A stretch of 64,000 nucleotides of DNA. Source: Gemmatimonas sp. (GTDB lineage: Bacteria; Gemmatimonadota; Gemmatimonadetes; Gemmatimonadales; Gemmatimonadaceae). How positions within the stretch are numbered: position 1 is the first letter of the stretch; every line of letters begins with the position of its first letter. Of the stretch, positions 16,655-25,356 are shown piece after piece. The notes under the pieces are model-generated. The model made no database searches, was not told the origin of the DNA, and was given only the letters and a program-made list of their open reading frames with translations. The position numbers and the translations under genes are program-made. The stretch is from assembly GCA_013822425.1 (NCBI GenBank), contig PNKL01000008.1, positions 32,021-96,020 on the forward strand, read 5' to 3'.

Positions 16655-17221
16655 TTACGAGGCCCGCGACCACGCCCCGTCGAATGGTCGCTCCACCGCA
16701 CGGGCGAACGCTGGCGCGAGGGCGGGATACCGCGGACTGAGCGCCCTCGCGAGCCGTGCGCGCCACGCGCGGAGCGCCCCCTCGCGTCGCAACACCGTAA
16801 TCCGTGAGAGCAAGGCATCGTCCGCCGTCACGGCGTGCCTCACGACGTACGCCGCCAGCACATCCGCCTCGGCGTCGGTCAGGGTGTCGAGCGTAAGGGC
16901 GTGAAAATGCTCCACCGCGCGCCGGCAGATCGGCAGCAGCGATTCCAGCGCGACATCGGCGACGAGAATCGGCATGCGGCGGACGGCGCTTACCCATCGG
17001 TGGTCGTCCGAGCTCGCGTCCAGCGCCGCGGTCCGTCGATCCAGCTCGGCCACCACGACCCGAGCGCGCCGGTACCAGCGGATCGGCGCGGCGTCCGCGT
17101 GGTGCGGGTTCGGCGACGTGTGGTCCGGTTCACCGAAGACCCGATCGATGTCCTCACGGGACCATCCCCGACGCAGGAGGTCGCGCTGGCACAGGTGGCC
17201 GGAGGGGTAGCGGCGGGACAT
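16655..17221 (-). CDS. Hypothetical protein with small DNA-element N-terminal motif, 188 aa
   Basis: The N-terminus (LCQRDLLRRGWSREDIDRVFGEPDHTSPNPHHADAAPIRWYRRARVVVAE) matches a short motif common in plasmid and phage proteins: a helix ending in RGW, a second helix leading to LxGxPD, then an NP...PxRxY-x-x-xRV strand. It resembles MerR-like or excisionase-type winged helices and may bind DNA. The remaining 130 residues are helical with no motif. It lies between unknown genes in the 12-21 kb run. No clear ribosome binding site precedes ATG 17221. Confidence 0.6.
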   Translation of the reverse strand: MSRRYPSGHLCQRDLLRRGWSREDIDRVFGEPDHTSPNPHHADAAPIRWYRRARVVVAELDRRTAALDASSDDHRWVSAVRRMPILVADVALESLLPICRRAVEHFHALTLDTLTDAEADVLAAYVVRHAVTADDALLSRITVLRREGALRAWRARLARALSPRYPALAPAFARAVERPFDGAWSRAS

Positions 17222-17251
17222 GCCGCCAGCATACCGCCGCGGCGTATCGCA

Positions 17252-17827
17252 TCAGCGCCCGATGCTGAAGTGTTCCATGCGTTCCGACGGGAACGCCAGA
17301 TAGCGGCGACCACCGATCACGATCGGCGACGGCAGCTCCTCGTGTCCGCGCTGACGCCCGACGCCGCGCGCGTCGGCTTGCACGAACTGCGACAGCAGGT
17401 CACGAGGCACATCGACGGTCATCGCGTCGCGGCCGCCGCCTTCCGGATCCCGGCCGCCGAACACCACCCCCTCGTTCGTCGCGAACACATACGCCTGATC
17501 GAGATGGCACAGCGCCAGGACGGGAGGCTCCAAGTCGCCGAGGAAGTACAGGTCGGTGTCGCTCGCATCAAAGTCGGCCAGGGCGCGCCGGAAGCGAATG
17601 GCCGGTTGCGCTGGCTCGGTGAACCATACGGGCGCGGGCGCCTCGACGCGGGTCGCCCAGTGCGCGAACGGCAGGAATTCGCGCGAGTGCACCGTGCGCA
17701 GGAAACTCACGACGCGGCTCGCTTGCATCGGTGACAGCGTCCAGACCGCGCGCGGGGGCGTCGGATGACCGGGCGCTTCGACGCGCACCAGCATCGAGGT
17801 GGTGGCGAGTTGATTGAGATCAGTCAT
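17252..17827 (-). CDS. Hypothetical protein, 191 aa
   Basis: ATG 17827 (MTDLNQLATTSMLVRVEAPG) overlaps the preceding gene by 8 bp. The product is strand-rich (WTLSPMQASRVVSFLR, DLYFLGDLEPPVLALCHLDQAYVFATNEGVVFGG, PIVIGGRRYLAFPSERMEHF), suggesting a beta domain, with a clustered Gly-rich loop GGRDPEGGGRDAM. No known motif or signal peptide. Coupled expression with the upstream 103-aa gene is likely. Confidence 0.55.
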   Translation of the reverse strand: MTDLNQLATTSMLVRVEAPGHPTPPRAVWTLSPMQASRVVSFLRTVHSREFLPFAHWATRVEAPAPVWFTEPAQPAIRFRRALADFDASDTDLYFLGDLEPPVLALCHLDQAYVFATNEGVVFGGRDPEGGGRDAMTVDVPRDLLSQFVQADARGVGRQRGHEELPSPIVIGGRRYLAFPSERMEHFSIGR

Positions 17828-18131
17828 GCGGACACTCAAGGGGAGGGGAAGTCGACGGCTCCGACACGAGGTGCACGCCGCGTTCGGCCAGGTCCCGCCA
17901 GAGCGCTGTCGTGGCGGAGGCAAGTGACTCGCGGCCCACAAAGAGCGTGGTCAGGAACCTCGCTCCAGGCGCATGCTGCGGAAGCGCCTTAATGGCTGCC
18001 GCGCGCGCGTCATCGGGGAACGCGGCGTAAATGGCGGGAAAGCGCACCAAGCAGGCCCGGTCGCCCACGGGCCGGTCGCCGCAGCGATCCGCCAGCAGGA
18101 CGACATCGTAGGCATGCACCGTGGCGACCAT
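17820..18131 (-). CDS. Hypothetical protein, 103 aa
   Basis: ATG 18131 opens MVATVHAYDVVLLADRCGDRPVGDRACLVRFPAIYAAFPDDARAAAIKAL. It has alternating strands and helices (ARFLTTLFVGRESLASATTALWRDLAERGVHLV). It starts 35 bp after the GHKL/metallopeptidase stop and overlaps the next gene by 8 bp. No family recognised. The ribosome binding site is weak (GAGAAT). Confidence 0.5.
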   Translation of the reverse strand: MVATVHAYDVVLLADRCGDRPVGDRACLVRFPAIYAAFPDDARAAAIKALPQHAPGARFLTTLFVGRESLASATTALWRDLAERGVHLVSEPSTSPPLECPHD

Positions 18132-18166
18132 ATTCTCAGCATAGCCGGCCGTCACGCCGACCGCTG

Positions 18167-20761
18167 TCACCGGCGCGACGCGCGCGGTGCCTGCCACGGC
18201 TTTGGTGGGATCGTCACGAGCTTCGCCACGCGCCGTTCGGGGAAATGACCCTTTGCCCAGTAGTCGGTGAGGGCCGGCACCAGCTCGTCGACGAGCGGGC
18301 CGCCCCGTTCGGTCAGCCAGAGCGCGCGGGCGGCGACGCGCTCCCCGACCTCGCGCGACAGCGGCGCCCAGCCGTTCCGTGGCAAAAGGGAGCGGAATGC
18401 ATCCTGCCCCGCCTCCACGCGCTCGATCTGATCCTGCTCCGGATCGTCCCCGCGATCCAGGAGCGCTAGGTGCGCGCCAAGGCGCACCAGATGCATCGGG
18501 CTGAGTCCCGACGCCCGCTCCTCACGCAGCGCCGCGCTGGCGTCCCGCTGCATCTCGGACAGTGCGGGATCCGCAAACACATGCGATGCGAAGACAGCCT
18601 GTGCTCGCTCCGCATGCGCCCGCAGGCCTTCGCCATCGACGGCCTGCACCTGAAGTGTCCGCGCCGCTCCGTGCGGCGCGGCACGCGGCACCGGAGCGGC
18701 TGGGATACCGAAGTCGGCAGCGAAGCGAATCACTCGCTTGGCTGTTTCGCGATCGAGGGTTCCGCTGGCCTCCAACGTCTGCAACGTTTCCGCGAAACTG
18801 CCCGCGAGGCGCGTCGCCTTCGGACCCGCCTCGAGCATCGCCGCTTCGAGGATCTCGGTCAGCCGACGTCCCGGACCCAATGCCCCCAAGTCGTGATTCC
18901 ACCGGGCCTCTTCGCACACCACCGCCGTCGGTGCCTCGAAGCTGGGCACCGGCGCCTGAGGCGGCAGGGCATGAATCCTACGGAGCGCTTCGAACGCACC
19001 TGACGCGTTGAAGATCGCCTGCATTTCGTCGCGTCGGTTGACCATCGCCAGTCCCAACGTTTCTCGCACCACCGAGAACGACTCCGAGTGGTTCGGCTCG
19101 ATCAGGTGCGCCACCTCATGGGCCAGGACGGAGCACACCGCATCTGCCATGGCCTCACGACTTCGCGCCGCGCGCCAGGCATCCGATGTCGGGTTGAAGA
19201 GAATAGCCGCGCGATGGCCGTCGGCGGGCAACCCGGGCACGGACAGGCCGGTGCGGCACTGGGCATGCGTCTCATGGTCGAAGAGGAGACCGAAGAGCAC
19301 GCGTTTCTCGCCGAGCGGCGCCAACGGCTTCGCATGCTGCGCCTCATCCGCCATGATTCCCGCCACGTGCCGAACGGCCGTCACCAACGGCTCGAACTGC
19401 TCCACCTGGGACGGATCTTCCACGTCGACTTCAGCCGGCAGCCAGACGGGCCGCCGGAAGGAGGCACGGTGCACTACCAGCCCAGCGCCGCCGCCGAACC
19501 CGGCGCGCACCACATCCGAGCGCATCCGCTTCGCTGCGTCCCGCTCCGACACCACGACCTCTGGCGTCGCGGCGGACTCGGCGCGCGCCAGCAGCTGCCG
19601 CACCAGGTCCGCCTCGGTGGCCAGCGTCGTGACGATTGGCGCTACCGCCGCGCGCCGTTCCTCCGTGCTCGGCGTGCGCTCCACCGCGTCTCCCGCACGC
19701 TTCTCGGTCTCCGCCGGCGGCGGCTCAACACGGGCGTCCTCGTCGAGCAACTCCGGAAACTCGTCCGTGGGCAGATAGTACCGCGCGTGCCACTCCTGTT
19801 CTGCCTCAAACCCGATGCGCTCCGTCCGCAGCCGCAGGAGCACCATGGAGATGTCTCGCTCCAGCGCGCTGTTCGTGAGACCCATCCGATCAAACGTGAA
19901 CGGATAGTGCACGTCACCGGGACGCACGGTGGGAAACAACCGCACGATATACGCCACGCCACATCCGCCCGGCGCATGGCGCTCAAACTGGCTCATCCCG
20001 CAATCGCCGACGTCCGGGTCGCCCAATTGCACGACGGCGACCTCCTGACCTTTCTGCGCCGGCACCATGTAGTGCTCCACGCGCACGCCCGGGTAGGATT
20101 CACGAAACATCGGACCGCGACGTCGATCGGTCTCCTCCAACGCCCATTTTGTCTCGACCGGCTGCCCGTCGAGCGTCATCGTCACCCCGGCCGGGAACTG
20201 CGACGACGCGAGCACGCGATCCATCATCCGAGGCAACTGGTACTGACTCACCTGTCGCTCGTTCCACCCGTTGCACGTCGCGTTGCTGAAGCACACTTCC
20301 GTGCCGGTTCCGAAGGCCTCGGCCTCCGCCTCCGGCATTGCGATCGGCGCCCGCTCGCCCACCCACGCCCGCTCGAACCGCACGCCAGGGTGTCCGCTGG
20401 CGCGGCTGCGGATGATCACGTTCTCGCTGCCCATCAGCATCGACAGCGACCCTGCGCCGAATCCGCCCAACCCCTCCGCTTTCCCGCTGGCGAAGAGGTT
20501 GAGGATCAGCGAATGAATCTCGTCCGCCGTCATACCGGGTCCGTGGTCGCGTACCACCACATCGCGACCAGCGGTCGAGATCTCGATCGGTCGTGTGACA
20601 CCCGCGAGACGGTGCGCATCCGTCGCATTCTGGATTGCTTCGCGAAAGCCGAGGGTCAGCTGCTCCAGTGGCGTGCCGCGCGTAAGAGCGGCCGCGAGCA
20701 CTTTCACGCCCCGCGGGTCAATCGTGAGCTCGCCAATGCGTTCGGTCGCTGGCGCCGTCAT
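18167..20761 (-). CDS. GHKL ATPase fused to zinc-metallopeptidase-like domain, 864 aa
   Basis: Residues about 30-180 are a GHKL (Hsp90/MutL/histidine-kinase type) ATPase: N-box EAIQNATDAH (41-50), G1 DHGPGM (72-77), and a Gly-rich lid GLGGFGAGSLSML (97-109). Residues about 180-345 look like the S5-type transducer domain that follows in Hsp90/MutL. An acidic, Ala-rich linker spans 345-420. Near 540-570 is VLAHEVAHLIEPNHSESF: HEVAH at 548-552 with a third His at 558. This is HExxH-x5-H, the metzincin spacing, with Glu where metzincins have Gly. ATP-driven conformational change coupled to proteolysis is a reasonable inference. The start overlaps the previous gene stop (ATGA). Partner, substrate and localisation unknown; no signal peptide. 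Confidence 0.75.
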   Translation of the reverse strand: MTAPATERIGELTIDPRGVKVLAAALTRGTPLEQLTLGFREAIQNATDAHRLAGVTRPIEISTAGRDVVVRDHGPGMTADEIHSLILNLFASGKAEGLGGFGAGSLSMLMGSENVIIRSRASGHPGVRFERAWVGERAPIAMPEAEAEAFGTGTEVCFSNATCNGWNERQVSQYQLPRMMDRVLASSQFPAGVTMTLDGQPVETKWALEETDRRRGPMFRESYPGVRVEHYMVPAQKGQEVAVVQLGDPDVGDCGMSQFERHAPGGCGVAYIVRLFPTVRPGDVHYPFTFDRMGLTNSALERDISMVLLRLRTERIGFEAEQEWHARYYLPTDEFPELLDEDARVEPPPAETEKRAGDAVERTPSTEERRAAVAPIVTTLATEADLVRQLLARAESAATPEVVVSERDAAKRMRSDVVRAGFGGGAGLVVHRASFRRPVWLPAEVDVEDPSQVEQFEPLVTAVRHVAGIMADEAQHAKPLAPLGEKRVLFGLLFDHETHAQCRTGLSVPGLPADGHRAAILFNPTSDAWRAARSREAMADAVCSVLAHEVAHLIEPNHSESFSVVRETLGLAMVNRRDEMQAIFNASGAFEALRRIHALPPQAPVPSFEAPTAVVCEEARWNHDLGALGPGRRLTEILEAAMLEAGPKATRLAGSFAETLQTLEASGTLDRETAKRVIRFAADFGIPAAPVPRAAPHGAARTLQVQAVDGEGLRAHAERAQAVFASHVFADPALSEMQRDASAALREERASGLSPMHLVRLGAHLALLDRGDDPEQDQIERVEAGQDAFRSLLPRNGWAPLSREVGERVAARALWLTERGGPLVDELVPALTDYWAKGHFPERRVAKLVTIPPKPWQAPRASRR

Positions 20762-21126
20762 GCGGCACTTACGGTTCCGGCCTGACCGAGGTCGAGCCGC
20801 ACCAGACCAAAGGCGGCCGCCACGCGGACGCGCTCCTGATCGGTGGGCGCCAAGTCCGCCGGCAGCCAGCCATGCCAGACCCCAGTCGGTGTGTCATACG
20901 TAATCGCGAAGGCATCCGCGATTTGCGCCCGCCGCTGGAGCGTCGGGGCCACGACCTCGAACACCCGACGCGCCACCACGTCGGGCGACGTCCCGAGTTC
21001 GAGCTGCTGGAGTCGCACGCCGTTCAGATAGAACTGCCCGAGCCCGAGTTCCATGGGCACGAAGGCACGGCGCAGCAGCCGGCGCCCGATCTGGGCGGAG
21101 CGAACCCCGAGGACGGCGACCGTCAT
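20758..21126 (-). CDS. Hypothetical protein coupled to the GHKL/metallopeptidase gene, 122 aa
   Basis: It starts MTVAVLGVRSAQIGRRLLRRAFVPMELG at 21126; the frame is open to 21210. The stop overlaps the GHKL gene start by 4 bp (ATGA), so the two are surely co-translated. A region LNGVRLQQLELGTSPDVVARRVFEVVAPTLQRRAQIADAFAITYD is helix-strand. A WHGWLPADLAPTDQERV segment follows. No recognised domain. It is the first gene of the minus-strand run and shares a divergent promoter region with the GNAT gene. Confidence 0.55.
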   Translation of the reverse strand: MTVAVLGVRSAQIGRRLLRRAFVPMELGLGQFYLNGVRLQQLELGTSPDVVARRVFEVVAPTLQRRAQIADAFAITYDTPTGVWHGWLPADLAPTDQERVRVAAAFGLVRLDLGQAGTVSAA

Positions 21127-21257
21127 GCACGCACCCGCAACGCGGCGATCATGGTCCCGAGAATACGGTGCTGGCAGGCTCGCTGGCGCATCCGACTGCG
21201 AGCGCGTCATCGGCCTACACTGTGACGTAGATCCTCTCGCCCTCGCCCCAGACCCCC

Positions 21258-21995
21258 ATGGACTTTCAGGTCCTCGATCTCAACACCCCGCTACGGACGC
21301 CCACCGGCGAAGCCGTGCCCGCGTCGGCCCTGCAAATCCACACGATGACGACCGCCTTGCTACCGCTTCCGGATCGTCATCTGTCCCGGATGATCACGAC
21401 GACCACGGCGACGCTGTTCCAGGCCAGTGCGACGGACGACCAGCCGGCCAGCACGGCCGCCGTGCTCACGCTGCAGCGCGTGCCCTTTGTCGCGGTTCCG
21501 GACTCCGCAGCGTGGGAGGAGTTGCTCGCGACCGCGTCACCGGGCTTCTCGCCCTCGATTCACGCGCTGATCCAGACCATCCTCGGGGAGAACCGCGGGG
21601 CGTCCATGCCCGAGCTGGTCGACGGACTCCCGCTGGCCCCCGGTGACCTGTTCGTCATCCGGCAGCTCAGCGTGCTGCCGCCGTGGCGGAATCAAGGGCT
21701 CGGCCCGAAGTTTCTCGCGATGGTGCTACGCGCCCTCACCAGCGGCGGTCGTGATGTCGTGGTGGTCTGTACGCACGACCCGCACGGCATGGAGCGCGCC
21801 CCACAGATCGCGCGGATGTTCCGCTACCTCGGGTTTCTGGAAGGCGAGGAACGCGTGCGCAACGAGGGAGCAGACGCCGCAGACCATCCGATGTTCCTCC
21901 GTCTCGGTATCGATCCGCTCAGCGTACGCGGACTGGGCCAGTTCGGCCTCGACGACCAGAACGAAGGCGTGCGCCATCTGGAACTGGTGAGCTAG
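21258..21995 (+). CDS. GNAT-family N-acetyltransferase
   Basis: 245 residues. The acetyl-CoA binding region is LFVIRQLSVLPPWRNQGLGPKFLAMVLRAL (about 133-162): the strand before the V-P-x-x-R-x-x-G-L-G loop is the GNAT motif A signature. A C-terminal RMFRYLGF matches the usual closing helix-strand. The N-terminal 100 residues are family-specific and may bind substrate. GNAT enzymes acetylate amines of proteins, antibiotics or metabolites, and the target here is unknown. The gene is transcribed divergently from the 12-21 kb run. A TACACT at 21216-21221 could be a -10 element but has no matching -35. Confidence 0.75.
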   Translation: MDFQVLDLNTPLRTPTGEAVPASALQIHTMTTALLPLPDRHLSRMITTTTATLFQASATDDQPASTAAVLTLQRVPFVAVPDSAAWEELLATASPGFSPSIHALIQTILGENRGASMPELVDGLPLAPGDLFVIRQLSVLPPWRNQGLGPKFLAMVLRALTSGGRDVVVVCTHDPHGMERAPQIARMFRYLGFLEGEERVRNEGADAADHPMFLRLGIDPLSVRGLGQFGLDDQNEGVRHLELVS

Positions 21996-22294
21996 CGGGT
22001 CACCGCCTCGGCGCCGAGCGCGAAGCACGAGTTGCGCGCCGGCACGTACGCAAGGCCAGAGGCGGTGACTGCCCAGTAGGCGACGGTCTCGAAATCAACG
22101 AGAGCTGCCACGTGGCCATACGCCTGGCGGTAGCCGTCGACGTCAAAGCGCAGAATCCCGGCCCGAAGATACGAACGACCCGTCGACGTTGGCAGGTACG
22201 CGCAGGGGGTTCCCGTCGCGCGGTCGATGACGATCCCGCCATCCGTTCCGGTGACGATTGCACCACCGGGTGCTGCGACTGGGGCCGCCGGCAC
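21992..22294 (-). CDS. Hypothetical protein coupled to C5 methyltransferase, 100 aa
   Basis: GTG 22294 overlaps the TAG stop of the methyltransferase (TAGTG). The product has strand repeats typical of a small beta protein (GIVIDRATGTPCAYLPTSTGRSYLRAGILRFDVDGYRQAYGHVAALVDFETVAYW). Translational coupling suggests a role with the methyltransferase, perhaps regulatory, but nothing in the sequence shows it. Convergent with the GNAT gene (4-bp overlap of ends). Confidence 0.55.
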   Translation of the reverse strand: MPAAPVAAPGGAIVTGTDGGIVIDRATGTPCAYLPTSTGRSYLRAGILRFDVDGYRQAYGHVAALVDFETVAYWAVTASGLAYVPARNSCFALGAEAVTR

Positions 22295-23895
22295 TAGACG
22301 GCCTCCGCGAGTACCGGTGCGAACCGGAGATTCGCCGCGATCACGGCGGCCTCAACGTGCGGACAGACTGAGTTGCCGCACATCCGGATCTGCGCCTTCT
22401 GCGAAAGCCGCTTCACTCGGCGCACACCGCGGCGGTTCGTGCACTCGACCGTCACGTCTTCCACGCGGTAGGAATCCGGGAAGCCCTGCGCGCGATAGAG
22501 CTCGCGCGGCCCCAGCATCCGCATGCCGATGTCCACGATGACGTACGACTCCCCGTTGATCCGCACAACGCCCGGCTCACGCGCCGTCGACGCGAACAAG
22601 TCACCCGGACGCGCCCCAGACTCGAAATATCGCAGCAGAAGGGTGCGGACTTCAGCGTGATGGAGACCACCGGCCGAGATCGTGTGAAGCGGCGTCTCGA
22701 CGGGTTGCCCGTCCCGGCACGTCCCGCGCAACTTCACACAGAACGCGGCCACGAGCGCGTGATGGTCCGCCGTCGTGATCGTCCCCATCGGCGCGGTCAT
22801 CGCACTCGCTTGCACTTCGCTCGGATGGCGTGCGGAGTAGTGCTTCGCGAGGAACGCCATCACCAGCGCATGCTTCGCGCCGCCAGCGACGACGGTTCCG
22901 AGTGGCTTCTGCAGATCAAGCGCGCGCGGTGCCTGGCCCTCGCGCTCACCGTAGCCTGTCTGGACCAAGGTCGGGGCGCCGACGACGCGGTCGCCCACCG
23001 AGGTCGTTGTCTGCACGATGTACGGTTTCGGCGCCTCGAGAATGTACCGCCAGATGCCGCGCGCAATGCGGCGCTGCGTCTTCTCGGCCAACGGCTTCCG
23101 ACGCTGGAAAATGGACGGGCAGGGAATGGTCCAATCGATGCACTCGGCCGTCGTGCCGTATGGCCGTGCGCGTCCCTTGCCGTGCGTCGGCACCGGCCAG
23201 CGAATCTCTTCGCCGTCACACCGCGCGATCAGGAAGAACCGCGTGCGCGTCGTCTTCGCACCAAAGTCACAGCCGCGCAGAGTCCGCCACTCCACCTCGT
23301 ACCCGAGGTTGCGCAGGCGCGTGACGAATGCGCGGAAGTTGCGGCCAGCGCGCGCGGGATCCGGCTTACCGTTCGGGAGAAGCGGTGATGCCTGCACGAA
23401 CTCAGGAACGTTCTCCATCGTGATGATGCGAGGTCTCACCGCGACCGCCCAGCGCACGCAAACCCACGCGAGGCTCCGGATCTTCTTGTTCCGCGGCTTG
23501 CCGCCCTTTGCGCGGCTGTAATGCCGGCAATCGGGGCTCGCGTGAAGCAATCCCACCCTGCCGACAGACATTTGCGACGCGGCGGACGGTGTTGCGCAGC
23601 CTCGCGACGCCTTCTGCGCCACCCGTCGCGTCTGCTCGATCTCTGCGCAGACCTTGTACGGCGACACGTTCCAGATGTTCTCACGATAGTGCCGCGTGGA
23701 TGGGTGATTCGCCTCATGCATCGCGAGGGCCTCCCGGTCGTGATTGATCGCGATATCCGGGTGGCGGCCCGTCGCCCAGAAGATACCGAGCGACGCGCCC
23801 CCGCCCCCTGCGAAGCAATCGACGATCAGCTCGTCCGGCCGGATCCCGAGCAGCGGCGCCGCGAGCCGCGTCCGCACGGCGGGAGTGTACATCAC
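22294..23895 (-). CDS. Phage-type DNA (cytosine-5) methyltransferase
   Basis: 533 residues. Motif I DCFAGGGGAS (26-35) binds S-adenosylmethionine. Motif IV is the phage-style SPDCRHYSRAKGG with catalytic Cys123. Motif VI is ENVPEF (161-166), motif VIII is TRTRFFLIAR, and motif X is GNSVCPHV. A variable target-recognition region spans about 290-430. It methylates C5 of cytosine in a specific DNA sequence. No cognate restriction endonuclease is adjacent, so it is likely an orphan used for self-protection or regulation. The ATG start overlaps the stop of the upstream 88-aa gene, and its own TAG overlaps the next start, making a three-gene unit. Confidence 0.92.
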   Translation of the reverse strand: MMYTPAVRTRLAAPLLGIRPDELIVDCFAGGGGASLGIFWATGRHPDIAINHDREALAMHEANHPSTRHYRENIWNVSPYKVCAEIEQTRRVAQKASRGCATPSAASQMSVGRVGLLHASPDCRHYSRAKGGKPRNKKIRSLAWVCVRWAVAVRPRIITMENVPEFVQASPLLPNGKPDPARAGRNFRAFVTRLRNLGYEVEWRTLRGCDFGAKTTRTRFFLIARCDGEEIRWPVPTHGKGRARPYGTTAECIDWTIPCPSIFQRRKPLAEKTQRRIARGIWRYILEAPKPYIVQTTTSVGDRVVGAPTLVQTGYGEREGQAPRALDLQKPLGTVVAGGAKHALVMAFLAKHYSARHPSEVQASAMTAPMGTITTADHHALVAAFCVKLRGTCRDGQPVETPLHTISAGGLHHAEVRTLLLRYFESGARPGDLFASTAREPGVVRINGESYVIVDIGMRMLGPRELYRAQGFPDSYRVEDVTVECTNRRGVRRVKRLSQKAQIRMCGNSVCPHVEAAVIAANLRFAPVLAEAV

Positions 23896-24158
23896 TGCGA
23901 CTCCCGCGCGGAGTACTCGCCACGGACCACCGCGTCTAGCAAGGGGCCCAGAACCGTCCAGAGGTAATCCGCGTCCACCGTCGTCATGAGCTTGCGCGCC
24001 TGGCGCGGCGTGATGTCACCGGATTCAATGCGAACGTCCAGCAGTGCCTGGAGTACGCACGGAGCCTTCCCAGGAAACCGATGTGCCCTCAGGCAATTGC
24101 TGCATCTCACGCGCTTCCCGTTGGCATGCTGCGGCGACGATGACTTCGGACTCGACAT
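23892..24158 (-). CDS. Hypothetical protein, 88 aa, upstream of methyltransferase
   Basis: It opens MSSPKSSSPQHANGKRVRCSNCLRAHRFPGKAPC: a CxxC plus later Cys may bind zinc. The helical C-terminus reads TPRQARKLMTTVDADYLWTVLGPLLDAVV. The ATGA stop/start overlap with the methyltransferase strongly supports it. It shares over 130 bp in another frame with the ORF at 24025-24240, so one of the two N-terminal parts may be wrong. Confidence 0.6.
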   Translation of the reverse strand: MSSPKSSSPQHANGKRVRCSNCLRAHRFPGKAPCVLQALLDVRIESGDITPRQARKLMTTVDADYLWTVLGPLLDAVVRGEYSARESQ

Positions 24159-24240
24159 ACGTGTAGCCTCGGTGCGGGTTATGCAGCGAGAGTGCTTGGC
24201 GCACGCCGCGCACCAGCAGTCGGTCGGCCAATGGTTGCAC
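24025..24240 (-). CDS. Possible small protein, 71 aa, overlapping neighbours
   Basis: ATG 24240 encodes a segment RGVRQALSLHNPHRGYTYVESEVIVAAACQREAREMQQLPEG that reads like a genuine helical protein. However, it overlaps the AraC-type gene by 62 bp and the 88-aa gene by 134 bp. Overlap this long is unusual. It may be a real overlapping gene or a remnant. Kept at low confidence. Confidence 0.3.
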   Translation of the reverse strand: MQPLADRLLVRGVRQALSLHNPHRGYTYVESEVIVAAACQREAREMQQLPEGTSVSWEGSVRTPGTAGRSH

Positions 24241-24796
24241 GCGGGGCGAGCGACAGGCGCTCCAGCGTTACGCGGTACGGGACCACCAGCTCGTCACGAA
24301 ACCGTTGGGCGAACTGCGCACCGGTGTACCTCGCCCGGAACGCAGGAATCCCCAGGCCGAGCTGCTCCCGCAGATGGCGCACCAGATGCTGCCCGGAAGA
24401 GAAGCGAAGCTGCATCGCCACGCCGCACCCGCTTCGGGCGGGATTCTCGAGCGCCACTGCCACGCGGATCAGTCGGGCCCAGGCGATGTATCGCTTGGCC
24501 GACGGCAACTTGGCACGGAAGAACCGCGAGTTCAGTGTGGACGGGTGCACCCCAAGCGCGCGCGCCATCGCGCGCGCACTGACGGGCGCGTCCGGTGCGA
24601 AGAGCAGTTCGAAGAACCGCTTCACCGTCGGCGACGCAGCCACGAGGTCCTCGAGCTCGATGCGTGCACGCGTGGAAGTCAAAAGGTCGGGTGGGACGCG
24701 CGACGGAAGGGGCTGCAACGGGCGCGCGGGACGGGGACAGACGATGGACACGGGACGCTCCGGTCGTGAGATGCCAGAGGGATACGGCCCATTCAC
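24179..24796 (-). CDS. AraC-type helix-turn-helix regulator, 205 aa
   Basis: The C-terminal 110 residues hold two helix-turn-helix units. The first is ARAMARALGVHPSTLNSRFFRAKLPSAKRYIAWARLIRVAVALENP. The second is GCGVAMQLRFSSGQHLVRHLREQLGLGIPAFR. Their spacing and the RYIAWARLxRVAxxLE signature match AraC-family DNA-binding domains. The N-terminal part is short and Pro/Arg-rich with no sensor fold. It could regulate the methyltransferase unit downstream. The ATG at 24796 (MNGPYPSG) is the only clear start. Confidence 0.7.
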   Translation of the reverse strand: MNGPYPSGISRPERPVSIVCPRPARPLQPLPSRVPPDLLTSTRARIELEDLVAASPTVKRFFELLFAPDAPVSARAMARALGVHPSTLNSRFFRAKLPSAKRYIAWARLIRVAVALENPARSGCGVAMQLRFSSGQHLVRHLREQLGLGIPAFRARYTGAQFAQRFRDELVVPYRVTLERLSLAPRATIGRPTAGARRAPSTLAA

Positions 24797-24814
24797 CGCG
24801 CACCGGCACCGACG

Positions 24815-25039
24815 CTATGGCTGGCGCGACGTCGCGATGCAGTCCCGCAGGGTGGCGACACCGGAACGCGGCAAGCTCCAAACCACGCACCCGACCGCGT
24901 AGATCTCGGCATCTTCACGCGAGTTGCCGCCCTCGAACTCCAGAATGGCGGCTCGCTCCTCAAACCAGGCACGCGTGCCATCACCCCATTCGGGTGGCAG
25001 CGTGAGTTGACCGTCGGCCGCGCGATCAATCGTGAGCAT
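24815..25039 (-). CDS. Hypothetical small protein, 74 aa
   Basis: ATG 25039 has an AGGA ribosome binding site 8 nt upstream. The middle RAWFEERAAILEFEGGNSREDAEIYAV matches a short helical motif common in small plasmid/phage proteins and near primase-like genes (EERAAIxExDGGxSRxEAExxA), probably a nucleic-acid or protein interaction helix. A short beta N-terminus precedes it. It lies upstream of the AraC-type gene with an 18-bp gap. Confidence 0.6.
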   Translation of the reverse strand: MLTIDRAADGQLTLPPEWGDGTRAWFEERAAILEFEGGNSREDAEIYAVGCVVWSLPRSGVATLRDCIATSRQP

Positions 25040-25356
25040 TCCATGGTCCTGCCGTTGTGCCCCGCTGCACACGCGGCTCTCACTCGGTGAGAAGGGGAGA
25101 TGCTCAGAGCATATCGAGCCGGCACGCCGACGACGCAGTACAGTGGGCCACCCACCTCGTGGCCGCGCGGCGCTCCCACCGCCCAGCAGCCCCGCCATGC
25201 GACGCGGCAACTGTCGTCCTGCACCTCCCTTCGCTAGTTTCGGCCTAGGCCCACACGGGGCCAGCGACCGCACGGCGCCTATCTCCGGCGCGTCTCGCTC
25301 TGCAGGCCGTTCCCCGGCACGATGGACACCGATCCACACGCTCGTGAGGAGTTCGC
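25040..25356. other. Divergent intergenic region
   Basis: These 317 bp separate the minus-strand gene starting at 25039 from the plus-strand methyltransferase starting at 25357, and should hold both promoters. No ORF with coding character, long repeat or clear -35/-10 pair was seen. Confidence 0.35.
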
